From Butyrivibrio proteoclasticus B316 (GTDB lineage: Bacteria; Bacillota; Clostridia; Lachnospirales; Lachnospiraceae): DNA of 64,000 nucleotides. A program made the position numbers and the translations under genes. The notes under the pieces are model-generated. The model did not search any database. It was not told where the DNA came from and saw only the letters and a list, made by a program, of their open reading frames with translations. Shown here in pieces: positions 51,249 to 60,660 of this stretch (its first letter is position 1; each line of letters begins with the position of its first letter). The stretch is taken from positions 2,222,001 through 2,286,000 of the forward strand of contig NC_014387.1 of the NCBI RefSeq assembly GCF_000145035.1, in the 5' to 3' direction.

Positions 51249-52199
51249 TTAGTCTTCTATCTCAATCCTCGGATCGATCACTCTGTAAATGATGTCTACA
51301 AGGAAATTTACTCCTATAACAATTATGGCAATGCCCATAATAATAGCTTCTACTACCGGATAGTCTCTGTTACTGATACTTGATAACAGAATGCGGCTGA
51401 TTCCGGGGATATTAAATACCTGCTCAACAACGATACTTCCTGCAACCATATCTGCCAAAGCCATTCCCAAAAACGTAATGACCGGAATCATGGCATTTTT
51501 CAAAACATGTCTGTATAGAACTCCGTTTGTGTTATTACCTCTTGAATATGCGGTTCTCGCATAATCTTTACCTGATTCATCTATAAGATTACCCCTCAGC
51601 ATTCTGACTGTCATTGCAATTTTAGGAAACGCAATTGCAATCGACGGGAAAAAGAGATATCTAAGGAATCCTCTGATATCCTCCGTGTAGGACACGAATC
51701 CTCCCGGGGTAAATAATTTCAATATCATTCCAAATATAAAAGTGATCAAAATACCTGAAAAGAAAGGCGGAATAGCCATAATAACCTGATTGATCACCGT
51801 AATAATCCTGTCAAGAATGCCATTCTCGTACTTGGCTGTTGCTATTCCAACAGGAATGGAAATAACAACGGTAAACAAAAAGGCAAGTATTCCAAGTGTC
51901 AGCGTTATTGGCACCTTACTCATAATAAGGCTCGATACCGGAACGCTATATGTATATGATGTTCCAAAATCTCCCTGTAAAAAAGCTATGAACCATCTAA
52001 AATATCTGACCAAAACAGGATCGTTAAGTCCCATTTTTTCTCTTGTCTGAGCCACAAGCTCAGGTGAAGCCTCAAGCCCTAACATTCTGATAGCAGGGTC
52101 TCCGGGCAAAACATTAAAAGCGAGGAATACGCATAATGAAACCACTATCAACGTAACAATCGTAGATGAGAGTTTTTTGAGTGTGTATTTCATATGCAT
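51249..52199 (-). CDS. Nickel/peptide-type ABC transporter permease (DppB/NikB-like)
   Basis: 316 residues, six membrane segments. It starts KYTLKKLSSTIVTLIVVSL and contains FNVLPGDPAIRMLG, LQGDFGTSYTYSVPV, and the EAA loop YARTAYSRGNNTNGVLYRHV, all typical of the B-type permease. Two ATGs (52199, 52193) are in frame after GCGGGG. Confidence 0.94.
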   Translation of the reverse strand: MHMKYTLKKLSSTIVTLIVVSLCVFLAFNVLPGDPAIRMLGLEASPELVAQTREKMGLNDPVLVRYFRWFIAFLQGDFGTSYTYSVPVSSLIMSKVPITLTLGILAFLFTVVISIPVGIATAKYENGILDRIITVINQVIMAIPPFFSGILITFIFGMILKLFTPGGFVSYTEDIRGFLRYLFFPSIAIAFPKIAMTVRMLRGNLIDESGKDYARTAYSRGNNTNGVLYRHVLKNAMIPVITFLGMALADMVAGSIVVEQVFNIPGISRILLSSISNRDYPVVEAIIMGIAIIVIGVNFLVDIIYRVIDPRIEIED

Positions 52200-52299
52200 A
52201 TTCCCCGCTTACTTGCAAATAATTAAATTCATGTAATAAGGTCAAAATGCTTACTAGGCATGTGCGCATTTATGATTATTGACCTTATCTCATTAAATA

Positions 52300-53904
52300 T
52301 TACTGTGCAGGTCTGATCTTGGCAATATCCTGCACATAGAGTGGATAGAATGTATATCCGGTAAATTTCTTGTTGAGAACAACAAACTCAGGAAGATCCT
52401 GAATGTAAACGCTGGCTGCTTCCTTGGAAAGGATAGTCTCGCATTCCTTGTAATATGTTGTCTTCTCAGCATCATCAGTTGCTGCTGATGCCTTAGCATA
52501 AGCTGCGTCGTAATCAGCACTGTTAAAGTTTACAAAGTTCTTGCCATTGTCTGATACATATCTGGACAGAAGTGCTGATGCAGAAAGAGTTGAAGCATCG
52601 ATTCCTACTACAGTTGCCTCAAATTCTCTGCCTGAGTAAACATCACTTACCCATGAATTCCACTCGATCTCCTGGATCTTGGCTGTAACGCCGATTTCCT
52701 TGAGCTCCTCAGAAATAACCTGAGCTGTGTCAACGTGCTGGCCATAGTTGGATGGAACTGTTATTGTGAACTCAAAGCCATCAGGATATCCGGCTTCTGC
52801 AAGAAGCTCCTTGGCCTTGTCTGCATCTGTATTGTATGTATCGTTAAGCTCCGGCATATAGTACTTGCTAAATGCAGGGAACATAGCACTTCCTACCTCT
52901 GTTCCTGCGCCCTCTGAAACGAAATCCATGATTTCCTGTGGGTTAACAGCATAGCAAAGAGCCTGACGTACTCTTACATCGTCAAAAGGCTTAACTGCGT
53001 TGTTGAGGTAAAGAGCCTGAACAAGGTTCATAGTTCCCTCATAAACCTCAAATTTGTCAGAAAGCTGGCTAACCTGTGTAGGTGTCACACGTGCCATCAT
53101 ATCGATGGAACCACCCTCAAGATCAAGTACGATTGCATCCATGTTAGCTTCAATCTTGAATACTACATCCTTGATATAAGCCTTCTCTCCCCAGTAATCG
53201 TCAAATCTTGTTACTACAAAATTCTCCTGTGGTGAGTTAGAAACATACTTGTATGGGCCTGTTCCTATTGGTGTTGTCTCCGGATGTTCATTGCTTGCAG
53301 GAATTATAGCTACTGTAAGCTGAGTAAGGAAATCTGAGTCAGCTTCCTTAAGAACAACCTCTACGTGGCTGTCATCAACAATGTTTACACTGTCAATCTT
53401 GCCATAAGCCTTGATAAGAGGCTCACTTCCGTCAACACCCATATTACGCTCAAGGGAATATTTGATATCCTCTACTGTAACTAAGCTTCCATCGTGGAAC
53501 TTGATACCATCCCTAAGAGTAAAGGTGTAAACCTTACTATCATCTGAAATCGTATACTCACTGGCTACAGCAGGGTTAAGATTACCTTCTGAATCAGCCT
53601 TAACAAGGCCTTCAAAAATGTTGTAGAATACTTCTCTTGTTCCTGCCCCTGTTGAATTGTGAGGGTCAAGACCGTCAATATCCTGAGGTATTCCTACGGT
53701 AAGCTTAGAAAGATCATCCGCTACATCTGTAGATTCTGTTGTCTCTGTGCCGGTCACTGTTTCAGTGCCTGCCTCTACACTTGCATCTACCTTGGCGGAA
53801 TCACCTGCCTTGTCACTTGAGCATCCGCTCAATGCAACAGTCAGTGTTGTTAACACGACCATCAGAAGTGAACTTCCCATCCTTCCAATTTTCTTGTTCA
53901 TCAT
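52300..53904 (-). CDS. Nickel/peptide-type ABC transporter, binding lipoprotein
   Basis: 534 residues. Lipobox VALSGCSS (Cys near 28) after a signal peptide, acidic linker to 65, then a family 5 solute-binding fold: TVGIPQDIDGLDPHNSTG, KVYTFTLRDGIKFHDGS, FDDVRVRQALCYAVN. Nickel, dipeptide or oligopeptide cannot be separated by sequence. No nickel-binding histidines are apparent by inspection. SD AGGAGG precedes ATG 53904. Operon promoter with an inverted repeat lies upstream. Confidence 0.93.
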   Translation of the reverse strand: MMNKKIGRMGSSLLMVVLTTLTVALSGCSSDKAGDSAKVDASVEAGTETVTGTETTESTDVADDLSKLTVGIPQDIDGLDPHNSTGAGTREVFYNIFEGLVKADSEGNLNPAVASEYTISDDSKVYTFTLRDGIKFHDGSLVTVEDIKYSLERNMGVDGSEPLIKAYGKIDSVNIVDDSHVEVVLKEADSDFLTQLTVAIIPASNEHPETTPIGTGPYKYVSNSPQENFVVTRFDDYWGEKAYIKDVVFKIEANMDAIVLDLEGGSIDMMARVTPTQVSQLSDKFEVYEGTMNLVQALYLNNAVKPFDDVRVRQALCYAVNPQEIMDFVSEGAGTEVGSAMFPAFSKYYMPELNDTYNTDADKAKELLAEAGYPDGFEFTITVPSNYGQHVDTAQVISEELKEIGVTAKIQEIEWNSWVSDVYSGREFEATVVGIDASTLSASALLSRYVSDNGKNFVNFNSADYDAAYAKASAATDDAEKTTYYKECETILSKEAASVYIQDLPEFVVLNKKFTGYTFYPLYVQDIAKIRPAQ

Positions 53905-53990
53905 GTTAAAATCTTCCTCCTATTTAATTACTTGCTGCTCTAATGAAAAGAGTCAGCGGACATGACGCACTCCTCTAGCGTCACATTGAA

Positions 53991-54019
53991 AATATAAGAC
54001 TTTGACAAGAATTTGTCAA
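53991..54019 (-). promoter_or_regulatory. Promoter of the nickel/peptide ABC operon with operator-like repeat
   Basis: TTGACA (54014-54019) and TATATT (53991-53996) 17 bp apart on the minus strand. The -35 and spacer form an inverted repeat, TTGACAA-ATTC-TTGTCAA (54002-54019). A second repeat, TGACGC-N8-GCGTCA, lies downstream (53963-53982). Confidence 0.8.
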
Positions 54020-54056
54020 CTCCATCTTATATTTGTTTGTTCCCGAACACAGGCAT

Positions 54057-54089
54057 AAATAAAGGGCTTACAGATGAACTGAAAGCCCT
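54057..54089 (-). terminator. nrdR terminator
   Basis: Minus-strand AGGGCTT-N13-AAGCCCT followed by TTATTT. It is 11 bp beyond the nrdR stop codon. Confidence 0.75.
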
Positions 54090-54099
54090 CTTAAACAAA

Positions 54100-54612
54100 T
54101 CACTCTTTCTTGAGAAGTGGTGTATTCTTGTCCGTAGAATCTGTTATCGTCCCCTCTGCCTCTTTCCTGAGGACTGATTTAAGCTCATCCATAAAGGTGT
54201 TAACATCCTTGAATTCACGGTAAACAGAGGCAAATCTTACATATGCAACAGGATCAAGATTCTTCATCTTATCCATTACTATCTCTCCGATGGCACGACT
54301 AGGAATTTCCTTCTGCTCCATATTGAAAACTTCAGTCTCTACAGCATCTACGAGCCTTGTTATCTGCTCAGCACTTACAGGGCGCTTATGGCAGGCTCTG
54401 AAAACACCAGCCTCAATCTTGGCTCTGTCATAGGGTTCACGCACATCACCCTTCTTAATGACAATAAGAGGTATTGTCTCAACTTTCTCATAGGTAGTAA
54501 AACGTTTACCACAGGAATCACAAACTCTTCTTCTCCTGATGGATGTGTTCTCATCTGCTGGTCGGGAATCAATTACTCTTGTGTCATCTTTTCCACAGAA
54601 TGGGCATTTCAT
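54100..54612 (-). CDS. nrdR: NrdR transcriptional repressor of ribonucleotide reductases
   Basis: 170 residues: an N-terminal zinc ribbon, CPFCGKDDTRVIDSRP and CDSCGKRFTTYE, then an ATP-cone (VRFASVYREFKDVNTFMDEL at its end). It senses (d)ATP and represses nrd genes. Its place after ftsZ is common in Clostridia. A 9-bp inverted repeat just upstream may be its own or another regulator's site. Confidence 0.96.
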   Translation of the reverse strand: MKCPFCGKDDTRVIDSRPADENTSIRRRRVCDSCGKRFTTYEKVETIPLIVIKKGDVREPYDRAKIEAGVFRACHKRPVSAEQITRLVDAVETEVFNMEQKEIPSRAIGEIVMDKMKNLDPVAYVRFASVYREFKDVNTFMDELKSVLRKEAEGTITDSTDKNTPLLKKE

Positions 54613-54662
54613 AGCGTGTCCTCCATTTTACGCTCATAATAATTTGTTTTTTCATCTCCACA

Positions 54663-54684
54663 GTATATTGTATGAACAATATAC
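54663..54684. promoter_or_regulatory. Inverted repeat upstream of nrdR
   Basis: GTATATTGT-ATGA-ACAATATAC, perfect 9-bp arms, 50 bp upstream of the nrdR start codon. NrdR boxes are AT-rich 16-bp palindromes (ACACTATATATAGTGT type); the match is only loose. Confidence 0.5.
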
Positions 54685-54760
54685 AACTCCACAAACTATT
54701 GTATCATCAATTGCCGCCTTTTTCTACACTAAATTTCGAAGAAAAATGGATAAAATGCTG

Positions 54761-54790
54761 AAAAAAAACCCGTCGCATAACTGCGACGGG
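54761..54790 (-). terminator. ftsZ terminator
   Basis: Minus-strand CCCGTCGCA-GTTA-TGCGACGGG followed by TTTTTTTT, 27 bp after the ftsZ stop. It separates ftsZ from nrdR. Confidence 0.95.
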
Positions 54791-54816
54791 CCATAACTTC
54801 TAATTCATAAATATAA

Positions 54817-56058
54817 TTATTTCCTCTGAAGGAAATCCGGTATCTTAAGTGACTTGGGCTCTACTGTGCTCTTGATCTCTGAAGGCTTATTCAGAGTAAG
54901 CGGCTGAGCCGGTCTGGCGATATTAACTGTGCTAACTGTCTCTGTAGCTGCCTGCATTGGTGTTACAACTGTCTGAAGAGGTGTTACAGGTGAAATAGGT
55001 GTATGAACAACAGTTGGCTGAGGTGCAACTGCCTGTCCAGCCACATGTGCGTTACCTGCAACTCCTGCAGCTGTAGCTGCCGGCTTAGGTGTAGGTGCTG
55101 TATTGATCTTGTCCTCAATACCTGTAGCAATAACAGTAATTGTACATGTATCTGTCTTGCTCTCATCATACATTGCACCGAAGATAACGTTAACATCATC
55201 TCCTGCAAGATTACGAACATACTCAGAAGCATCAGATGCATCTGCAAGTGTAATATCACCGGAAATGTTGATGATAACATTAGATGCGCCATTGATCTTG
55301 GTCTCAAGAAGCGGAGACTCAACAGCCATCTTAACAGCATCTGTAGCCTTGTCATCGCCCTTACCGCTACCAATACCGATATGAGCAATTCCTCTATCCT
55401 TCATAACTGTCTGTACGTCAGCAAAGTCAAGATTGATAACTGCAGGAACATTGATAAGATCAGTAATTCCCTGAACAGCCTGCTGAAGGACTTCATCAGC
55501 CTTCTTAAGCGCATCCGGCATTGTTGTACGTCTGTCGACAATCTGAAGAAGCTTATCGTTAGGAATAACGATAAGAGTATCTACGTTTGATTTAATATTC
55601 TGTATACCAAGCAAAGCGTTCTGCATACGAACACGAGCTTCAAAACTGAAAGGCTTAGTAACTACGCCAACAGTAAGAATTCCCATATCCTTGGCAAGCT
55701 TGGCAACAACAGGAGCAGCTCCGGTACCTGTACCGCCACCCATACCGCAGGTAACAAATACCATATCTGCACCCTTAAGTGCAGCAGAAATCTCCTCTGC
55801 ACTCTCCTCTGCAGCCTTCATTCCGATCTCAGGCTTAGCACCGGCGCCAAGACCCTTTGTAAGCTTCTCACCTATCTGTAAAAGCTTAGGTGCTTTGCAG
55901 AGCTGAAGAGCCTGCTTATCAGTATTAATACCGATGAATTCTACACCGGTAATATTCTCATCTACCATTCTATTTACAGCATTATTGCCTGCGCCACCAA
56001 CCCCGACAACGATGATTTTGCAGCCAGACTCAGCCTCATTTGACTTAATCTCCAGCAA
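54817..56058 (-). CDS. ftsZ: Cell division protein FtsZ
   Basis: Tubulin-like GTPase that forms the Z ring. 413 residues: [15 protein letters not shown] near 17, the tubulin signature [12 protein letters not shown] at 107-118, a variable linker (about 320-395), and the conserved C-terminal peptide KIPDFLQRK that binds FtsA-type partners. The start is TTG 56058, 7 bases after AGGAGG. ftsA is not next to it. Confidence 0.97.
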   Translation of the reverse strand: MLEIKSNEAESGCKIIVVGVGGAGNNAVNRMVDENITGVEFIGINTDKQALQLCKAPKLLQIGEKLTKGLGAGAKPEIGMKAAEESAEEISAALKGADMVFVTCGMGGGTGTGAAPVVAKLAKDMGILTVGVVTKPFSFEARVRMQNALLGIQNIKSNVDTLIVIPNDKLLQIVDRRTTMPDALKKADEVLQQAVQGITDLINVPAVINLDFADVQTVMKDRGIAHIGIGSGKGDDKATDAVKMAVESPLLETKINGASNVIINISGDITLADASDASEYVRNLAGDDVNVIFGAMYDESKTDTCTITVIATGIEDKINTAPTPKPAATAAGVAGNAHVAGQAVAPQPTVVHTPISPVTPLQTVVTPMQAATETVSTVNIARPAQPLTLNKPSEIKSTVEPKSLKIPDFLQRK

Positions 56059-56169
56059 GACAACTCCTCCTTCACAAACCTCATAAACTCCTAATAGCTA
56101 TGATACGATTTTTTGTTTCAATTATCAACCCGTTTTTTTTATCTAAATTTTTGTTTTTTCGAAGACAAT

Positions 56170-57021
56170 TCACTGATTTTTCTCTTCAAATGTGATGTTT
56201 TTAGTATCTTCGTCAAAATCTTTCATCTCCAATAAGCCTTTTTTCCCTTCCAGATTAGGCAGAATATATTGAAGTTGTATAATTTTTTCATCAATATAAG
56301 AACTTGTACCTAAACTGACCTCAATGTCCCCAAAATAAATATAAACATTGTATTCATTGTCAAAAAAGATCTTATCGGCATGCATATTGTATTTGTCCAA
56401 AAGCTGAGTCAGATCAAGTATCTCGGCAAATACAGTCTCATTGTCCACAGGGAGTTTCTCATGGAGAATAACGTAGTTAAAATCAAGCCCCATTACCTGT
56501 GGAACCACATCTGAGGGCTCCATGGAACTCTCAACTACAATACCATCCCTGTCGAAGTACATGTAACGCCCAAGATATGCTATATACCCGGCAACAGCCT
56601 TCTCATAAACATTTATTCTGATGGTGTCAGGTGAAACAATGTCCACATCCATCTTCTCAACAAACGGAACGCCTTCTATACTCTTGTTCCTATACTTAAA
56701 TGACAGATATAGAGAATTGCGGCTAAGCCCGTCTGTCATTACCATATCGATAATTTCTTCATTGGTATAATGAGTGTTGCCACTCACGTAAATATTTGTA
56801 ACCTTATAATTTTCAACTATATAGTTTAGTGCTACCACCAGAACCACCATCACAGTGAGTACAATTCCAAGAATAATAAAAAGACTCCTGCTACTTCTCA
56901 AGGATCTAAACAGTCCCTCAAAAGGATGAAAATCCTCCATGTAGTCTCTTATACTCATGTGATAACTGCCATATTGTTTTCTTCGTCTTTTGACTACCTT
57001 TTTTCGTCGCTTTTTTGCCAT
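56170..57021 (-). CDS. divIB: Cell division protein FtsQ/DivIB
   Basis: Septal protein, 283 residues. A very basic cytoplasmic start (KKRRKKVVKRRRKQ), one membrane helix (about 48-69) and an extracellular POTRA domain (YKVTNIYVSGNTHYTNEEII). The beta domain follows to the C-terminus. It is 12 bp downstream of ftsW. Confidence 0.93.
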   Translation of the reverse strand: MAKKRRKKVVKRRRKQYGSYHMSIRDYMEDFHPFEGLFRSLRSSRSLFIILGIVLTVMVVLVVALNYIVENYKVTNIYVSGNTHYTNEEIIDMVMTDGLSRNSLYLSFKYRNKSIEGVPFVEKMDVDIVSPDTIRINVYEKAVAGYIAYLGRYMYFDRDGIVVESSMEPSDVVPQVMGLDFNYVILHEKLPVDNETVFAEILDLTQLLDKYNMHADKIFFDNEYNVYIYFGDIEVSLGTSSYIDEKIIQLQYILPNLEGKKGLLEMKDFDEDTKNITFEEKNQ

Positions 57022-57033
57022 CCTGATACGTAT

Positions 57034-58179
57034 TTATTCCCTTCCAATATTCCTGGCAACATTAAGGGCTATGCCCACTTCTGCCAGCTGAACAATAACC
57101 GCTGAGCCTCCATAGCTGATAAAAGGAAGCGTAACGCCGGTATTAGGAATTGTATTGGTAACAACGGCAATATTCAGGATAACCTGAATGGAAATATGTG
57201 CCATTACTCCAATAACAAGAAGAGCCCCAAACATATCATTGGCATTATTAGCAATGATCATAAGTCGCCATATGAGAAGAATGAACATCAGCATAACAGC
57301 CACAGCACCAAAAAGCCCCAGTTCTTCACAAATAATAGAAAAAATCATATCGTTCTGGGCTTCAGGAAGCTTCATCTTCTGCATGCTCTCTCCAAGGCCT
57401 TTTCCGAAAATTCCTCCGGAGCCTATTGCATAAAGAGCCTGAAGTGTCTGGAAACTGTAATCACTGGCATAAGCAGCAGGATCAAGCCAGGCAAGAACTC
57501 TCTTAAATCTGTAGTTCATACCACTGCTATCATCTGAATTAGCAATAATAACAACAATAACAGCAACCAGAGCTATTACTCCAAGCGCTACAGCCAAATA
57601 CCTCTTGTAGCCCGGAGTAGCAACGAACAGCATAATAACAGCAATTCCCATTACAATGATAGCGGAGCTAAGGTTCTCTGAAATCTTGTATACCATAAGA
57701 GCCAGGATAAGCGGGAAAAGGAGTGCTGTGCAATACCCCTTGGCTGTTAAAAGATTACTGCGCATCTTGATAATGATCGTAGCAGTAAAAACAATTACGG
57801 CAAACTTGGCAACCTCTGCAGGCTGAATGGATACACCGTGAAAAATGATCCATCTTCTCGCACCATTTACAGTTCTTCCATAGGGATAGAGCAAAATGAG
57901 AAGCACTACTGCAAAAAGATAAATAGGTACCGTAAGTTTCTGTAATACTTTATACGGAAAAAACGACATAAAAAGCATAATGCCAAGTCCCAAAAGAGTC
58001 GGGACAAGCTGATGCTTAAAATAATATGCAGAATCCCCAAGACTCACGCCAGCCTCATATGAGCTGGTTGAATATAACATTATAAGTCCAAAAGACAATA
58101 GAAACAGGACTACAAAAATAAGACTGTAGTCCACATAGGTTTCTTCTTTTGGTTTTCCAAGTGTTGCTGCTCTTGCCAA
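57034..58179 (-). CDS. ftsW: FtsW-type peptidoglycan glycosyltransferase
   Basis: SEDS-family glycan polymerase, about 381 residues and ten membrane segments. GIMLFMSFFPYKV, the WIIFHGVSIQPAEVAKFAVI segment and the final GVTLPFISYGGSAVIV are typical. The start is probably TTG 58179, with GAGGGGG just upstream; the frame is open to TTG 58194. There is no ATG near. FtsW is preferred to RodA because of the neighbours. Confidence 0.93.
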   Translation of the reverse strand: MARAATLGKPKEETYVDYSLIFVVLFLLSFGLIMLYSTSSYEAGVSLGDSAYYFKHQLVPTLLGLGIMLFMSFFPYKVLQKLTVPIYLFAVVLLILLYPYGRTVNGARRWIIFHGVSIQPAEVAKFAVIVFTATIIIKMRSNLLTAKGYCTALLFPLILALMVYKISENLSSAIIVMGIAVIMLFVATPGYKRYLAVALGVIALVAVIVVIIANSDDSSGMNYRFKRVLAWLDPAAYASDYSFQTLQALYAIGSGGIFGKGLGESMQKMKLPEAQNDMIFSIICEELGLFGAVAVMLMFILLIWRLMIIANNANDMFGALLVIGVMAHISIQVILNIAVVTNTIPNTGVTLPFISYGGSAVIVQLAEVGIALNVARNIGRE

Positions 58180-58221
58180 TTTTCCCCCTCGCAATAGACA
58201 AAAAGCGTCTATTTTGCATAA

Positions 58222-59595
58222 TTAGTCAGATAATTTATTTACGTAATCTTTAAATCTCTTACCTCTGGTCTCATAATTTGGGAACATGTCCCAGCTTGCG
58301 CATGCGGGAGACAAAAGAACCGCATCGCCCTTCTGTGCGCTCTCAGTGCAGAACTCAAGTGCCTCTTCATAAGTATCCTTAAATACGTAATTACTAAAGC
58401 CGTGTTTGTCACAACACTCAGCTATTTTCTGCCTGGTCTGTCCAATGAGGACAAGAAGCTTTATAGTATCGCCAAAGCTCTCAATCCACTCATCATAGTC
58501 ATTTCCTTTATCATATCCGCCGCCTATGAGTATTGTAGGCTTACACATAGCCTTAACGCCCTGAATTGCTGCATCCGGATTAGTTCCCTTAGAATCGTTG
58601 TAGTAATCAACACCTCTCTTGGTAGCTACAAATTCAATTCTGTGTTCAACGGCCTTGAAATTCCTGATAACAGACAAAATAGTAGCAAGAGGCACATCCA
58701 TAGCAAGGCTCATTGCTATAGCTGCCATTACATTCTCAACATTACAGGTTCCAACAAGATTCATATCATGTATATTCATGATCTTCATGGCATTTCCTGC
58801 AGTTGCCATGTAAATATCCTCGCCATCAAGATAGAAGCCGTCTTCAAGCTTTTCTTTTGACGAAAAGAATACAACCTTGGCAGGACATCTAGCTCCAAAA
58901 TCTCTTGTATATTCGTTGTCATAGTTGAGAACGCAAGTGTCCTCTTTGGTCTGGTTATGTGTAATATTCTCTTTCATCTGAGCATAACATTCCATCGTAT
59001 GATGTCTGTTAAGATGATCCGGTGTGATATTGAGAATAGCTGATACATTAGCATGGAAATTATCTACTGCTTCGAGCTGGAAAGAGCTTATCTCACCGAC
59101 TGTTACGCAAGACTCATCCATTTCAAGTGCGCTCTCAGCATAGGAAACACCTATATTGCCTACTACGTACGCTTTTCCAAAGTGCGCCTTCATGATCTCA
59201 CCTACAAGTGTTGTAGTAGTAGTCTTGCCGTTTGTTCCTGTGATTGCGATCATTTTGCCCTTAGCAAAGTTATAGGCAAGTTCAATCTCACTCCAGATTG
59301 GAATATTCTTATCCTTGATACGCATAACTGTCGGAGCATCAAGTGGAACTGCAGGACTTGGCACTGTCAGAGCTATATCTGAAAGATCTTCGTCAGAGAT
59401 TGTCCCAACTATTATCCTGGTACCCTCTCTATCTTCTTCATGTAACTTATTTCTGATGTTATCCTCTGTAACCTTGGTATTTTCCTCAAGTACTACAGGA
59501 AGCGCACCAACCTTATTGAGAAGGTTTACTGATCCAACTCCTGAAAGTCCCGAGCCGATTACAAGAACTTTTTTCCCTTTTAAATCTGCTGTCAT
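58222..59595 (-). CDS. murD: UDP-N-acetylmuramoylalanine--D-glutamate ligase
   Basis: Adds D-glutamate to UDP-MurNAc-L-Ala. 457 residues: N-terminal Rossmann domain (VLVIGSGLSGVG), the Mur ligase P-loop AITGTNGKTTTTTLVGE near 110, the central NITPDHLNRH block and C-terminal domain ending PACASWDMFPNYETRGKRF. Start at 59595 after AAGAGGAAA. It sits 51 bp after mraY. Confidence 0.97.
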   Translation of the reverse strand: MTADLKGKKVLVIGSGLSGVGSVNLLNKVGALPVVLEENTKVTEDNIRNKLHEEDREGTRIIVGTISDEDLSDIALTVPSPAVPLDAPTVMRIKDKNIPIWSEIELAYNFAKGKMIAITGTNGKTTTTTLVGEIMKAHFGKAYVVGNIGVSYAESALEMDESCVTVGEISSFQLEAVDNFHANVSAILNITPDHLNRHHTMECYAQMKENITHNQTKEDTCVLNYDNEYTRDFGARCPAKVVFFSSKEKLEDGFYLDGEDIYMATAGNAMKIMNIHDMNLVGTCNVENVMAAIAMSLAMDVPLATILSVIRNFKAVEHRIEFVATKRGVDYYNDSKGTNPDAAIQGVKAMCKPTILIGGGYDKGNDYDEWIESFGDTIKLLVLIGQTRQKIAECCDKHGFSNYVFKDTYEEALEFCTESAQKGDAVLLSPACASWDMFPNYETRGKRFKDYVNKLSD

Positions 59596-59646
59596 TTTTT
59601 ATTTCCTCTTAAGTTAAATACTTATTACCATAAAATATGGCTATTA

Positions 59647-60615
59647 TCATCTAAGTCCTGCATAAGCTATGAGACACATGATCACAGTTACTGTAGTGAA
59701 CACGTTAACTACCCTTGTCTCTGACCAGCCGCCTTTTTCAAAGTGATGATGAATTGGCGCCATTCTGAAAATTCTTTTACCATGTGTCAGCTTAAAATAT
59801 GTAACCTGCATGATTACTGAAATTGCCTCACCGGCATAAATAAAGCCGACTATAACAATGAAAATCGGCATATTCATAACATAAGCAATACTTGTAACAA
59901 AGCCTCCGATAGCAAGAGATCCCAGATCTCCCATCATGACCTTGCCCGGATATACGTTGTATACAAGATAGCCCAGAAGTCCGCCCAGCATAGCTGCTGA
60001 CATAACTTCTGCACCTGTTGCACCATAGAACATCGCTGCCGCAATAAAGAATCCGGCTACAACTGCTGTAACTGACGCGCAAAGTCCGTCAACGCCGTCT
60101 GTGAGGTTTGTTCCATTACCTGTTCCAAGTGCAATAAAGAACAGAATTGGGATGTTCCAAAAACCGATATCAAGTGTGATATCAGTAAACGGAATCTTAA
60201 GTGCAAGAGAAAGATCTGTAAAATTGTATATATACAGAACAAATACAGCTACTACAATAAACTGTCCAAGGAGCTTCTGCCATGGAAGAAGGCCCAGGTT
60301 GTGCTTCCTTACTACCTTAATGTAGTCATCCAAAAAGCCAATGATGCCAAATCCGATCGTCATTATCAGCACCGGAATGACTTCCTTGTGGCTCATGCTG
60401 TAGAAGATACCAATAATAAGAAATGGAATCAGGAAAATTATTCCGCCCATTGTAGGTGTTCCCGTTTTCTTCTTGTGAGACTCAAGTCCCTCTTCTCTCT
60501 CAGTCTGGCCTGCCTTAAGGCGTCTGAGCATCTCAATTACTCTAGGGCCAATCACAACTGCAATGCAAAAAGAAACAACTGTTGGTATCAATGTTCTGAA
60601 AATATAGTCACTCAC
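59647..60615 (-). CDS. mraY: Phospho-N-acetylmuramoyl-pentapeptide transferase
   Basis: Makes lipid I from UDP-MurNAc-pentapeptide and undecaprenyl phosphate. 322 residues, ten membrane segments. Catalytic and family motifs are GFLDDYIKVVRKHN, GNGTNLTDGVDGLCAS and MAPIHHHFEKGGWSE. The start codon is GTG 60615, after GAGGATAAAAC. Confidence 0.97.
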   Translation of the reverse strand: MSDYIFRTLIPTVVSFCIAVVIGPRVIEMLRRLKAGQTEREEGLESHKKKTGTPTMGGIIFLIPFLIIGIFYSMSHKEVIPVLIMTIGFGIIGFLDDYIKVVRKHNLGLLPWQKLLGQFIVVAVFVLYIYNFTDLSLALKIPFTDITLDIGFWNIPILFFIALGTGNGTNLTDGVDGLCASVTAVVAGFFIAAAMFYGATGAEVMSAAMLGGLLGYLVYNVYPGKVMMGDLGSLAIGGFVTSIAYVMNMPIFIVIVGFIYAGEAISVIMQVTYFKLTHGKRIFRMAPIHHHFEKGGWSETRVVNVFTTVTVIMCLIAYAGLR

Positions 60616-60660
60616 CGTTTTATCCTCACTAAATCAACTAAAAATACAATTTAGACATTT

